Assembly (NCBI RefSeq): GCF_000299415.1
Contig: NZ_AMPG01000003.1
Span: 378,093 to 442,092 of the forward strand
Direction: 5' to 3'
DNA length: 64,000 bases
Source: Candidatus Microthrix parvicella Bio17-1
GTDB taxonomy: Bacteria > Actinomycetota > Acidimicrobiia > Acidimicrobiales > Microtrichaceae
Part shown: positions 54,110 to 62,859 of the stretch, in pieces
Layout: the number at the start of each line of letters is the position of its first letter
Numbering within the stretch: position 1 is the stretch's first letter
Program-made: the position numbers and the translations under genes
Notes under the pieces: generated by a model
What the model saw: the letters and a program-made list of their open reading frames with translations, nothing else
Database searches by the model: none
Told to the model about the DNA's origin: nothing

Positions 54110-54490
54110 ATGACCCGCCGACCCATCACCAGCCCCACCGCCTCCGCCGTCGGCCCCTACAGCCACGGCATCGAGGCCAACGGCATCGTCTACTGCTCTG
54201 GGCAGACACCGGTGGATCCAGCCACCGGTTCGCTCGTCGTCGGTGACGTCGCCAAACGAACCGGGCAGTGTTTCGACAACCTGTTCGGAGTGCTTGAAGC
54301 GGCCGGTCTTGGCCCCGAGCACGTAGTGAAGGTCAACGTGTTCCTTACCGACATGGACGACTTCGATGCGATGAACCGTGTGTATGCCGCCCGTTTCGCA
54401 GAGCCGTTTCCGGCGCGCAGCACCATTGGCGTGGCATCGCTGCCGCTCGGCTCCAACATCGAGATCGAGCTGATCGCTCAGCGGGGCTGA
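54110..54490 (+). CDS. ridA: RidA/YjgF/UK114 family enamine/imine deaminase
   Basis: A 126-residue trimeric RidA-family protein that hydrolyses reactive enamine/imine intermediates such as 2-aminoacrylate. Signatures: SAVGPYSHGIEANGIVYCSG, GQCFDNLFGVLEAAGLGPEH, VVKVNVFLTDMDDFDAMNRV and FPARSTIGVASLPLGSNIEI with the catalytic Arg. ATG 54110 gives a normal N-terminus. Confidence 0.95.
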   Translation: MTRRPITSPTASAVGPYSHGIEANGIVYCSGQTPVDPATGSLVVGDVAKRTGQCFDNLFGVLEAAGLGPEHVVKVNVFLTDMDDFDAMNRVYAARFAEPFPARSTIGVASLPLGSNIEIELIAQRG

Positions 54491-54637
54491 GCTACGGATT
54501 TTGCCTTGCCGAGTGGTGGGATGGTCGCCCATCGAACCGAGACGGACGGAGGACCGCTGCATTTGGTTGACGCGACCGGGAAGGCGCTTTCCGAGTGGGA
54601 GCCGTTCGTTGTCACAGGTCGTCCGTAGCGTGGCACC

Positions 54638-56050
54638 GTGGCTTCCAAACCGTCATCCTCTCCAGTCTTTCGCTGCCTGGCCTGCGGGCACGAGGCGCAC
54701 AAGTGGACCGGGCGGTGCGGGGGTTGCGGTGATTGGAACTCGCTGACCGAGGAGCTGTCGGCGCCGCTGGACAACCATCCGATCCCGCATGTGCCGGGCA
54801 CGGTGCGGGCCATTGGCGACGTGCCCGAGGTGAGCGACCCGCAGCTGACCACCGGCATCGGCGAGCTGGACCGCACCCTGGGAGGCGGCTTCACGGGTGC
54901 CTCGGTCAGCCTGATCGGCGGCGAGCCCGGAGTGGGTAAGAGCACGTTGTTGTTGCAGGCTGCCGCAGGCGTGGCCCGGAGTGGCCGCACCGTGCTGTAC
55001 GTCACGGCAGAAGAGTCGGCCAATCAGTTGAAACGTCGGGCCCAGCGTCTCGATGCGATCTGCGACGACCTGTTCGTGCTGGCGGAGACGCGGCTGGAGG
55101 TGGTGCTGGCCCGCCTGGCAGAAACCACCCCGGCCCTCGTCGTGGTCGACTCGGTACATACCCTGTTCGACGACCGGGTCAGCGGGGTGCCGGGCTCGGT
55201 CACCCAGGTGCGCGAAGCCACCAACGCGCTTGTGGCTGCCGCCCGGCGCAGCGGCGCTGCGGTTGTCCTCGTGGGACACGTCACCAAGGACGGTGGCTTG
55301 GCCGGCCCTCGCGTGCTGGAGCATACGGTCGACACGGTGATGCACTTCGAGGGCGACCGCGACGGGGCTCTGCGCCTGTTGCGGGTGATCAAGCACCGGT
55401 TTGGCGCCACCGACCGGGTCGGCATGTTCCGCATGACCAAGCACGGCATCGAGTCGCTGGACGATCCGTCGGGGCTGTTGCTGGCCGACAGGCAGGCGGG
55501 GGTTCCCGGCTCGGCGGTGGTCGCGGTGCTCGAAGGGCACCGCCCGGTGCTGGTTGAGGTGCAGGCGCTGGTCAGCCCGCGCCCGGCCGGTTCCGGCGGG
55601 TTTGGGACCCGCACCGTCACCGGGTTGGTGCCTCGACGCATCGATCTCATCTTGGCGGTGCTCGCCCAGCGCGCTCAGTTGGATCTGAGCTCGGCCGACG
55701 TGTTCGTCTCGGTGGCGGGCGGGCTGACCGTGCGCGAACCGGCAGCGGATTTGGCGATCGCTGCGGCGGTGGTCTCGTCGGCAACGCTGCGTGCCGTCCC
55801 GGGCGACGTGATGATGTTGGGCGAGGTTGGCCTCACCGGGGAACTGCGGTCGGTGCCCGAGCCCATCCGACGCATCTCCGAGGCGGCCCGCCTGGGGTTT
55901 AGCCGCATCGTGGCGCCGCGCGACCGAAGCGTCCGCCCCGCTGGAGGCGAGGTGGAATGGGCACGCTCGGCCCGCCTTCAGCAGGTGGCCACGTTGGGCG
56001 AGGCAATGCATGCCATGTCGCTGCAGGACGCTGGCCTCCGGGCGGTGTAG
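54638..56050 (+). CDS. radA: DNA repair protein RadA
   Basis: A 470-residue RadA (Sms), a helicase that aids branch migration in recombination. C4 zinc finger in residues 12-32 (FRCLACGHEAHKW, then RCGGCGDWN), Walker A IGGEPGVGKSTLLLQAAAGV near 90, RadA-specific KHRFGATDRVGMFRM, then Lon-protease-like domain: GGLTVREPAADLAIAAAVVS and GEVGLTGELRSVPEPIRR. Start GTG 54638. disA lies 1.5 kb downstream, but a lipase gene separates them. Confidence 0.96.
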   Translation: MASKPSSSPVFRCLACGHEAHKWTGRCGGCGDWNSLTEELSAPLDNHPIPHVPGTVRAIGDVPEVSDPQLTTGIGELDRTLGGGFTGASVSLIGGEPGVGKSTLLLQAAAGVARSGRTVLYVTAEESANQLKRRAQRLDAICDDLFVLAETRLEVVLARLAETTPALVVVDSVHTLFDDRVSGVPGSVTQVREATNALVAAARRSGAAVVLVGHVTKDGGLAGPRVLEHTVDTVMHFEGDRDGALRLLRVIKHRFGATDRVGMFRMTKHGIESLDDPSGLLLADRQAGVPGSAVVAVLEGHRPVLVEVQALVSPRPAGSGGFGTRTVTGLVPRRIDLILAVLAQRAQLDLSSADVFVSVAGGLTVREPAADLAIAAAVVSSATLRAVPGDVMMLGEVGLTGELRSVPEPIRRISEAARLGFSRIVAPRDRSVRPAGGEVEWARSARLQQVATLGEAMHAMSLQDAGLRAV

Positions 56051-56294
56051 CGGCCTGCCGTTGGAGGCGGCGACATGTACACCGGGCAGCGGCGATCACC
56101 ACGGCCGGGAACGTCAACCCGACCGCCAGGTCCACCCGGCCGGAGCTGAGCCGGCCGGGGCCCGGGAGCAGCCCGGACACGGCTGCCGACAAGGCGATCG
56201 ACACGAATACAATCAGCATCAATGCGGGGGTGGCTGCGATGCGAACCGGCGTGGCCCACCAGCGCAGCCGATCGTGAACCAACCGATGCCCCAA
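55899..56294 (-). CDS. Possible small membrane protein overlapping radA 3' end
   Basis: A 131-residue minus-strand frame: ATPALMLIVFVSIALSAAVS and VDLAVGLTFPAVVIAAARC could span the membrane twice. It begins 244 bp into the radA-lipase gap and ends antisense to the radA 3' end; the last 50 residues have no coding character, so the real end may be earlier by frameshift or the frame may be spurious. It is the only coding candidate in the 56051-56424 gap. Confidence 0.3.
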   Translation of the reverse strand: MGHRLVHDRLRWWATPVRIAATPALMLIVFVSIALSAAVSGLLPGPGRLSSGRVDLAVGLTFPAVVIAAARCTCRRLQRQAATPPGGQRPAATWHALPRPTWPPAEGGPSVPIPPRLQRGGRFGRAAPRCG

Positions 56295-56424
56295 CGCATT
56301 TGACTCGGGGTCGTGGGTCGTCTGTCGTTGGCTGGTCTGACGCGAGTGCTCCGAACCGATGCCAAACCTTGGTCAACGGCGCGTTTGGCCTCCAGCCGCT
56401 GGCGCAACCTGGCAGGATCGTCTG

Positions 56425-57294
56425 ATGAACGAGCACATCTTCACCTTCGCCGGGAGCGACGGGCTCCCGATCCACACGTACCGCTGGAGCGGCGACGGAA
56501 CCCCGCGGGCCATCGTCCAGGTGGCGCACGGCATGGGCGAGCACGCCGCCCGCTACCGCAGGTTTGCGGAGGCGCTCGTCGACGCCGGATGTGTGGTGTA
56601 TGCCAACGACCATCGCGGTCACGGACGGACCGCCGGAGGCGCTGAGCGTCACGGCGACCTCGGAGAGGCCGGCTGGGCGGGCCTCGTCGCCGACCTGGGC
56701 ACCCTCGGACGACGGGCACGTGAGGAGCATCCCGACATCCCGCTGGTGCTGTTTGGTCATTCGATGGGGTCCTTCGCCGTCCAACAGTTCTTGATCGAAC
56801 ACTCCGGTGACGTCGACGCCGCCGTCCTGTCGGGCACTTCGGCGCTCGACGTGATCGGTGCCGGCATCGACCCCGACGCGGAGGTCGACCTCAGCGCCTT
56901 CAATGCACCATTCGAGCCGGCGCCGACCGAGTACGAATGGCTCAGCCGGGACCGTGCCGAGGTCGACGCCTACGTCGCCGATGAGGACTGCGGTTTCGGC
57001 CTGAATGCAACGGCCGCCCGCGGGATGCTCGAAGGGACAGCGACCACCGCCGATCCGGAAGCGATCGCCAGGATCCGCAGCGACCTTCCAATCCACCTCA
57101 TGTCCGGCGACGCCGACCCGTTGGCGGGTGGCGGGGAACTGATCGAGTTGGTGGCGACGCGGTACCGGGAGGCCGGGGTCACCGACGTCACCGTTGCCCG
57201 TTACCCCGAGGCGCGTCACGAGATCCTCAACGAGACCAACCGCGGCGAGGTCACCGCCGATCTCATCGCGTGGCTTGACACCGTTCTGGTCTGA
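56425..57294 (+). CDS. Alpha/beta hydrolase, monoacylglycerol lipase-like
   Basis: A 289-residue serine hydrolase. Start region HIFTFAGSDGLPIHTYRWSG, oxyanion/HG motif QVAHGMGEHAARYRRFAEAL, DHRGHGRTAGGAE, nucleophile elbow LFGHSMGSFAVQQF (Ser about 113), acid HLMSGDADPLAG and His in EARHEILNE. This set fits hydrolase_4 monoacylglycerol lipases. Start ATG 56425. It sits between radA and disA. Confidence 0.9.
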   Translation: MNEHIFTFAGSDGLPIHTYRWSGDGTPRAIVQVAHGMGEHAARYRRFAEALVDAGCVVYANDHRGHGRTAGGAERHGDLGEAGWAGLVADLGTLGRRAREEHPDIPLVLFGHSMGSFAVQQFLIEHSGDVDAAVLSGTSALDVIGAGIDPDAEVDLSAFNAPFEPAPTEYEWLSRDRAEVDAYVADEDCGFGLNATAARGMLEGTATTADPEAIARIRSDLPIHLMSGDADPLAGGGELIELVATRYREAGVTDVTVARYPEARHEILNETNRGEVTADLIAWLDTVLV

Positions 57295-57583
57295 GCGCCG
57301 ATGGTTGCCGTCAGCAGGCCAGGCACTTGTGCTCCGAACCGGCGTCGAGCGTTGTTCGACCCCGTCGCGGGGGCGGGCGTGGGGCACCAGATGACACGCC
57401 CCCATCGGCCACGCGAATCGGGGCGAGGTGGTTGTGGCCCATTCCCTGCCCCGCATGGCCGGCGGCTCCGCATCTCCCGGGGTGCCGGGCGAACATGAGG
57501 AGAACACCGCGCGATTTCCGGACGGTTTTCGCCGCCGCAGTGCTCACGTCTCGGTTGGCTGCCGGTGCCGCTACCATCAGGGC
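57295..57583. other. Gap between the lipase and disA genes
   Basis: About 290 bp with no recognisable gene. Several GC-rich frames cross it in all directions without family similarity. The right end, from 57560, must carry the disA ribosome site (CAGGG before GTG 57584). Confidence 0.4.
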
Positions 57584-58657
57584 GTGATCGCCAAGCGCAA
57601 ACAGGAATTGTGGGATGCGCTCGCTGCCGTTTCGCCGGGCATGCCGTTGCGCGAGGGGCTCGACCGCATCTCCAAGGCTCGAATGGGTGCACTTATCGTG
57701 GTGGGCGACGGACCGGAGGTGCTCAACGTGTGCTCCGGCGGGTTTCTGCTGGATGCAGCCTTCACGCCGCAACGGCTGAGCGAGCTGGCCAAGATGGACG
57801 GCGCCATCATCTTGTCGTCCGACTCGTCTCGAATCGCCAGGGCCAACGTGCACATGGTGCCCAACCCAAATGTGCCCACCACCGAGACCGGCACTCGGCA
57901 TCGCACCGCCGAACGGGTGGCGCGGTCGGTTGCGGTGCCGGTTGCCACCGTGTCCGAGGACATGGCCGTGCTCACCGTGTACCGCGGTGACGAGAAGTAC
58001 CAGCTGGAATCGATTCCCAACATCCTCAACCGTTGCGACCAGGCACTGCAGACATTGGAGCGGTACAAGAGTCGTCTCAACGAGGAGCTTGCCAGCCTGA
58101 CCGCCCACGAGGTGGAGGGTCTGGTGACCCTGCGCGACGTGATCGTTGTGCTCCAGCGCTCCGAGATGGTCAGCCGCATTGCCGAGGAACTGCGCCACCA
58201 CCTGATCGAGTTGGGTGCCGACGGCCGCCTGGTGAGGCTGCAACTGCGGGATCTCATGGCAGGGGTGGGCGACGAGCGCACCAACCTGATTCGGGATTAT
58301 GCGCCGGATGGGATCGAGCCCGGCGATGCGCTGGAGCGGCTGCGTGCGCTCGACCCGGGCGAGATCACCGACCCGGACGACGTGGGTGACGTGCTCGAGC
58401 TTGGTGACGGCAACTCGGTGGATCTCGCCCAGCCGATGCAGCCACGTGGCTACCGCATTCTCGCCCGGATCCTGCCCCGCCTGCCCGAACCCGTGATCGA
58501 CGCGGTGGTGCGCAAGTGCGGCCGCTTCGACAAGCTGATGCGGGCCTCCACCACGGAGTTGGCTCAACTGGCCGAGGTCAGCGAGCAGTTGGCGTCGGTG
58601 ATTCGCGATGGCCTGAGCCAGCAGGCGCAGTCGTCGATCCTCAACCGCTACCAGTAG
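57584..58657 (+). CDS. disA: Diadenylate cyclase / DNA integrity scanning protein DisA
   Basis: A 357-residue DisA that makes c-di-AMP from two ATP and stalls on branched DNA. DAC domain motifs DGA in AKMDGAIILSSD (Asp about 72) and RHR at 105-107 in TGTRHRTAERVARSVAVPV; a long helical spine; C-terminal HhH domain (LPRLPEPVIDAVVRKCGRFD, LMRASTTELAQLAEVSEQLA). All catalytic motifs are intact. Start GTG 57584. It is followed by a dienelactone hydrolase at 10 bp. Confidence 0.97.
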   Translation: MIAKRKQELWDALAAVSPGMPLREGLDRISKARMGALIVVGDGPEVLNVCSGGFLLDAAFTPQRLSELAKMDGAIILSSDSSRIARANVHMVPNPNVPTTETGTRHRTAERVARSVAVPVATVSEDMAVLTVYRGDEKYQLESIPNILNRCDQALQTLERYKSRLNEELASLTAHEVEGLVTLRDVIVVLQRSEMVSRIAEELRHHLIELGADGRLVRLQLRDLMAGVGDERTNLIRDYAPDGIEPGDALERLRALDPGEITDPDDVGDVLELGDGNSVDLAQPMQPRGYRILARILPRLPEPVIDAVVRKCGRFDKLMRASTTELAQLAEVSEQLASVIRDGLSQQAQSSILNRYQ

Positions 58658-58667
58658 CGAGGCCGCA

Positions 58668-59351
58668 GTGCGTATCACCCTGCCCACCGGGACCCCCGCC
58701 GAGATCGCCCGACCCGACGGTGACCTCACCCCCACCCGAGGGCTGGTGATGATGAGCGATATCCACGGCCTGCGGCCACTGTTCGACGAGCATGCTCAGC
58801 GGGTGGCCGACGCCGAGGGTTGGGTGGTGGTCGTGCCCGAGATGTGGCCTGGACGCGAGCAGCTGAACGTGACCAAGCGTCTGGCCTCGGTCAACGAATT
58901 GCGTGACGATGACAAGTTGGCCGATCTTCTGGCGGCGGCCGCTGCCACCGACTGCGAGACCGTTGGTGTCATGGGCTTTTGCATGGGTGGCATGTATGCA
59001 ATGAAGGCCTCGTCGTCGGGTCGATTCGACGCTGCGGTGAGCTTCTACGGGATGATTCGTATGCCCAGGGCGTGGCGTGCGCCCCATCAGGCCGATGCGA
59101 TCGACTCGGTGACGGCGCCAGGCGCGTGCCCGGTGCTGGCGCTGTGCGGCACGAACGACAAGTGGCTGCCCCACGCTGAGCTTGATGAGCTGGCCGAGGT
59201 GGCCTGCGTGGTTCGTTACCCCGGCGCCGACCACGCGTTTGCCCAGGATCCGGACGGTGCCCATTACCGAGCCGAGGATGCCGCTGATGCGTGGGCCAGG
59301 GCGTTGACGTTTCTTCGTAGCCGTGGCAAGAGCACGGAGGTCATCGCTTGA
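58668..59351 (+). CDS. Dienelactone hydrolase-family protein
   Basis: A 227-residue alpha/beta hydrolase. Nucleophile is Cys in GVMGFCMGGMYAMKA (about 106), Asp in LCGTNDKWLP and His in YPGADHAFAQDP, the DLH triad. Some family members open ring-cleavage lactones; many are of unknown role. Ten bases after disA and likely cotranscribed. Start GTG 58668. Confidence 0.9.
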   Translation: MRITLPTGTPAEIARPDGDLTPTRGLVMMSDIHGLRPLFDEHAQRVADAEGWVVVVPEMWPGREQLNVTKRLASVNELRDDDKLADLLAAAAATDCETVGVMGFCMGGMYAMKASSSGRFDAAVSFYGMIRMPRAWRAPHQADAIDSVTAPGACPVLALCGTNDKWLPHAELDELAEVACVVRYPGADHAFAQDPDGAHYRAEDAADAWARALTFLRSRGKSTEVIA

Positions 59352-59379
59352 TGGCGACATCTTCAGAGGGGGCAGCAGC

Positions 59380-60537
59380 GTGACCGAGCAGGCATCGACC
59401 GGCGCGCAGCAGGCGCACGACCCGTTGAGTGACGTGGAGCTCCGGGTGTTGGGGTGCCTGATGGAAAAGGAACTGACCGTTCCCTCCACTTATCCGCTCA
59501 CACTCAAGTCGTTGGTGACGGCCGCCAACCAGAGTTCCAGTCGCAACCCGATCATGTCGCTGGGTGAGGACGAGGTGAGTGGTGCGCTCGACCGCCTGCG
59601 CGAGCGATCGCTGATCCGCCGGGTCTATCCCCGCTCGGGCGAGCGGCGGGAGAAGTTTCGTCAGGTGGCCGACGAGGTTCTGGAGCTGGCCGGTGGGCGT
59701 CGTGCCGTGCTGACCCTTTTGATGTTGCGAGGGCCGCAGACCCCGAGCGAACTGCGCAACCGGGCCGTCCGCCTCCACGAATTCGGGGAGCCGACCGAGC
59801 TGACCGACGCCCTGGGCGAGTTGGCCGGTCGCAGCACACCACTGGTTGTCGAACTGCCACGCCAGCCTGGACGACGTGAGAATCGCTGGGCCCATCTGCT
59901 GGGCGAGAACCTCGGCGTCCAGCCCGCCGACCCGCAGCTTGGCGATGGGCGGCCGTCCGTCGAGCGCCACGTGGGCGCGCCTGCGGTATCGACCCCGGGA
60001 CCCCACACGGTCGGCGCCGCTGCGCCGCCGATGTCTCCGGCACTCGAACCGTTTCGATCGATGCTGGGTCGCTGGGAGGGCGACGGCGTGGGGGAGTATC
60101 CCACCATTGACGACTTCGCCTACACCGAGACGATCACCTTTGCATCCTTGGCGGACAAGCCGGTGATCCAGTACACCTCAACCACCAGGCACGCTGACGA
60201 TGGCCGCCCGCTCCATGCCGAGACCGGTTACCTGAGGGTGCTCGGGGAGTCGAAGTTGGAGCTGGTGGTGGCCCAGGCTCCGGGGCTGATCGAGGCCGGC
60301 TCAGGCATCGCCACCCACCCGGGCGGTGCCGATGATCGACATGCGGTCCGGCTGGTCATCGATTCCACGATCGTCAGTGGCACGACAACCGCCAAGGAGG
60401 TGACCGCAACCGAACGGTGCTACCTGGTGACGGGCGGTCGGCTTGAATATGACATAGCGATGGCGGCGGTCGGCCACCCGATGACGCATCACCTCACCGC
60501 CGAGCTCAAGCGGGTGGGCGCGGCGTCAGCCCTGTAG
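59380..60537 (+). CDS. Fusion of YceH-type (DUF480) winged-helix domain and nitrobindin-like haem-binding domain
   Basis: A 385-residue two-domain protein. Residues about 15-190 match YceH/DUF480: SDVELRVLGCLMEKELTVPS, YPLTLKSLVTAANQSSSRNP and IMSLGEDEVSGALDRLRERS, two winged helices. After a Pro/Gly linker, residues 217-385 match the nitrobindin/THAP4-type beta barrel: MLGRWEGDGVGEYPTIDDFA, ETGYLRVLGESKLELVVAQA and the C-terminal MTHHLTAELKRV with His 370-371 at the proximal haem-ligand place. Nitrobindins bind ferric haem and scavenge peroxynitrite/NO. Start GTG 59380. A frameshift or gene join was not seen; the linker is continuous. Confidence 0.88.
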   Translation: MTEQASTGAQQAHDPLSDVELRVLGCLMEKELTVPSTYPLTLKSLVTAANQSSSRNPIMSLGEDEVSGALDRLRERSLIRRVYPRSGERREKFRQVADEVLELAGGRRAVLTLLMLRGPQTPSELRNRAVRLHEFGEPTELTDALGELAGRSTPLVVELPRQPGRRENRWAHLLGENLGVQPADPQLGDGRPSVERHVGAPAVSTPGPHTVGAAAPPMSPALEPFRSMLGRWEGDGVGEYPTIDDFAYTETITFASLADKPVIQYTSTTRHADDGRPLHAETGYLRVLGESKLELVVAQAPGLIEAGSGIATHPGGADDRHAVRLVIDSTIVSGTTTAKEVTATERCYLVTGGRLEYDIAMAAVGHPMTHHLTAELKRVGAASAL

Positions 60538-60771
60538 CGCCCGCCACTTGGCCAGGGCCCGCTTGTGGCCGTTGGCCCCCGACTTTGTGAGGCCGCCGTC
60601 GCGCGCCTCCTTGACCTCGTCTTCGAGGTCCTTCAGCAGCTCGGAGATGTCGTCCTCGGGACCGGCTGCCATCAGCGCCTCGTAGGCCACGTGCAGTTCG
60701 CCCAGATCCTTGCGGACCTTGGCGTATTCGCTCTCAAGTTTGGCTCGGATCTGGTTTGGGTCATCGCTCAT
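60526..60771 (-). CDS. Small coiled-coil protein of unknown function
   Basis: An 81-residue acidic helical protein: QIRAKLESEYAKVRKDLGEL, ISELLKDLEDEVKEARDGGL, ending HKRALAKWRALQG. A short coiled coil is likely. No family recognised with confidence. The 3' end overlaps that of the convergent YceH-nitrobindin fusion gene by 12 bp, and it follows the Crp/Fnr-type gene by 15 bp on the same strand. Confidence 0.65.
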   Translation of the reverse strand: MSDDPNQIRAKLESEYAKVRKDLGELHVAYEALMAAGPEDDISELLKDLEDEVKEARDGGLTKSGANGHKRALAKWRALQG

Positions 60772-60786
60772 ACTGGGACGCTCCGC

Positions 60787-61443
60787 TCAGCGGGCTCGGA
60801 TCTCCAACTCACGCCGTTTGAGGATGGCGTAGCTCCGGTCGTGCTGTTCGATCCACCCAAGGCGCATGAACGCCGAGATTGCCTTGTTGACCCGTTCCCG
60901 GCTGGCGCCGATCAACCCGGCCAGTTCCTCCTGGGTGATGGGGATCTCGAAGTCGTCGGCGTCACCGGCGAGTTCCAGCAGGCGCTTGGCGGTGCGGCCG
61001 GTGACGTCCAAGAAGAAGGCGTCGGCCAGCGCAGCGTCCATGTGGCGGAGACGCCCGCTGAGCATCTTGACCACCTCCCACAGCAATGCGGGACGGTCGT
61101 CGAGGATGTCCCGCAGCGGTTGAAAGGGAACTGAGAGCACCATCGAGGGTTCGAGCGCACGGGCGTCGGCGGAGCGGCCGGTGCCGTCGAACAGGCTCAT
61201 TTCGCCAAACAGGTCGCCGGACTCCATGAGGGCGACCATCGACTCGCGGCCGTCGATGGAGCGGTTGCCGATGGCAACCCGGCCGGACTCAACAACGAAC
61301 AGTGCGTCTGCTGCCTCGTCCTCCTTGAACAACACGTCGCCGCGTACCAGGTCGAGATCTGATGAGGCCTCGATCACCCGATCGAGCTCGGCGTCGGTCA
61401 GTGCCGCAAACAGGGTGACTTCGGAAAGCTTGGAACGTTCCAC
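60787..61443 (-). CDS. Crp/Fnr-family transcriptional regulator
   Basis: A 218-residue regulator. Cyclic-nucleotide-binding-like domain: VTLFAALTDAELDRVIEASS, DVLFKEDEAADALFVVESGR, MVALMESGDLFGEMSLFDGT with the phosphate-cassette GEMSLFDGTGRSA; C-terminal HTH: IPITQEELAGLIGASRERVN and KAISAFMRLGWIEQHD. No iron-sulphur Cys set, so not Fnr; a cAMP-type or orphan ligand is probable. It is divergent from ispDF (114 bp gap). A small coiled-coil gene follows. Confidence 0.92.
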   Translation of the reverse strand: MERSKLSEVTLFAALTDAELDRVIEASSDLDLVRGDVLFKEDEAADALFVVESGRVAIGNRSIDGRESMVALMESGDLFGEMSLFDGTGRSADARALEPSMVLSVPFQPLRDILDDRPALLWEVVKMLSGRLRHMDAALADAFFLDVTGRTAKRLLELAGDADDFEIPITQEELAGLIGASRERVNKAISAFMRLGWIEQHDRSYAILKRRELEIRAR

Positions 61444-61557
61444 CTCGGTATCCTAACCCTGGGATGCCGATGGTCACACCGGTGTTGAAGGGCAGGCAAT
61501 TTTTGGGGGGCGGTACCGTGGGCCAATGCACCCAACTGTTCGCGGTCGAGCCGCGAC

Positions 61558-62859
61558 GTGAGGCCGGACCTGAAGGGCAGCGACGCACATGGCCCACAGG
61601 GTGGGGGCACAGGGGTTTCGACCCCCGGCGTGGCGCCGCCCGAGGCGGAGCCACCTGAAGTGCGGTCACCTGAAGTGTGGTCGATTGTGGTGGCGGCCGG
61701 CTCGGGCCGTCGCTTTGGCGGAGCCAAACAGTTTGCCGAGCTGATGGGTCGGCCGCTGCTGGCCTGGGCCGTCGACTCGGTGGCCCAGCTGAGCAATGGT
61801 GTGGTGGTGGTGGTGCCGGCCGAGCGGCTCGCCGACCTTCCACCGCTTCCCGATGTAGACCGGGTGGTGGCCGGGGGAGCGACACGGTCCGAGTCGGTTC
61901 GGGCCGGCCTCGCCGCCTTGCCCGCCTCCGCTGAGGTGATCCTGGTGCACGACGGAGCCCGGCCGTTGGCCGACATGCAACTGGTGCGTCGGGTGATCGA
62001 TGCGGTGTCAAGGCCGGACGGGGCCGCCGGCGCCTTGCCGGGCGTGGCGGTCACCGACACGCTGCGATCGATCGACGGGGCCCCCGTTGACCGTGCCGGG
62101 TTGGTGGCCGTCCAAACACCTCAGGGATTCCAGGCCAACCTGTTGCGCAGCGTGCATGCCTCGTCGCCGGAGGCCACCGACGACGCTTCGTTGATCGAGG
62201 CGGCCGGACACCGGGTGGTTGTCGTGGACGGCGATCCGACCAACCTCAAGGTGACCGATCCTTCGGACCTGTGGGTGGCCAAGGCGCAGCTCGCCGAACG
62301 GCGCCGGACCGACCCCAATGAACGCAGCGGGGACCACACCGGCGAGGATGGTGTCATGGCCGATGAAGAACGCACACCGGTGCCCGATCTGCGGGTGGGC
62401 AATGGTTTTGACATCCACCGGTTCTCCGACGATCCCGATCGCCACTGCGTGCTGGGCGGAGTGAGGATCCCCGACACGCCCGGCCTGGTGGCCCACAGCG
62501 ATGGCGACCCGGTTGCCCATGCCGTCGCCGAAGCGCTCTTGGGCGCAGTCGGGTTGGGGGACCTGGGCTCGCACTTCCCCGACACCGACCCAAGTCACGC
62601 GAATGCAGACTCGATGGTGTTGCTGGCCGAGGTGGTGGGCAAGCTGGCCGATGCAGGTTGGAGTGCGGTCAATGTCGACTGTTCGGTGATTGCTGAGCGA
62701 CCCAAGCTGGCGCCACACCGGGACGAGATGGTGGCTCGGCTGAGCGAGGTGGTGGGTGCCCCGGTATCGGTGAAGGGGCGCCGGGCGGAAGGTGTCGGGG
62801 CGTTGGGCTCCGGCGAGGCGATCGTGGCCCTGGCGAGTGCACTGGTTGCGCGCCGATGA
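61558..62859 (+). CDS. ispDF: Bifunctional IspD-IspF of the MEP isoprenoid pathway
   Basis: A 433-residue fusion. IspD part: VVAAGSGRRFGGAKQFAELM (CTP-binding loop), ILVHDGARPLADMQLV, AVTDTLRSIDG, AVQTPQGFQANLLR and DDASLIEAAG, making CDP-ME from MEP and CTP. IspF part from about 280: GNGFDIHRFSDD (zinc ligands), GLVAHSDGDPVAHAVAEALL, GDLGSHFPDTDP and VDCSVIAERPKL, making MEcPP. The two are normally separate genes but fused in several lineages. The start is uncertain (GTG 61558, or a later codon near 61677). Its stop overlaps rlmB (ATGA). Confidence 0.93.
   Translation: MRPDLKGSDAHGPQGGGTGVSTPGVAPPEAEPPEVRSPEVWSIVVAAGSGRRFGGAKQFAELMGRPLLAWAVDSVAQLSNGVVVVVPAERLADLPPLPDVDRVVAGGATRSESVRAGLAALPASAEVILVHDGARPLADMQLVRRVIDAVSRPDGAAGALPGVAVTDTLRSIDGAPVDRAGLVAVQTPQGFQANLLRSVHASSPEATDDASLIEAAGHRVVVVDGDPTNLKVTDPSDLWVAKAQLAERRRTDPNERSGDHTGEDGVMADEERTPVPDLRVGNGFDIHRFSDDPDRHCVLGGVRIPDTPGLVAHSDGDPVAHAVAEALLGAVGLGDLGSHFPDTDPSHANADSMVLLAEVVGKLADAGWSAVNVDCSVIAERPKLAPHRDEMVARLSEVVGAPVSVKGRRAEGVGALGSGEAIVALASALVARR

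Noticed and set aside
57311-58735. Minus-strand frame of 474 residues opposite disA
   Set aside because: disA carries the DGA and RHR motifs on the plus strand; the minus frame has no recognisable domain.
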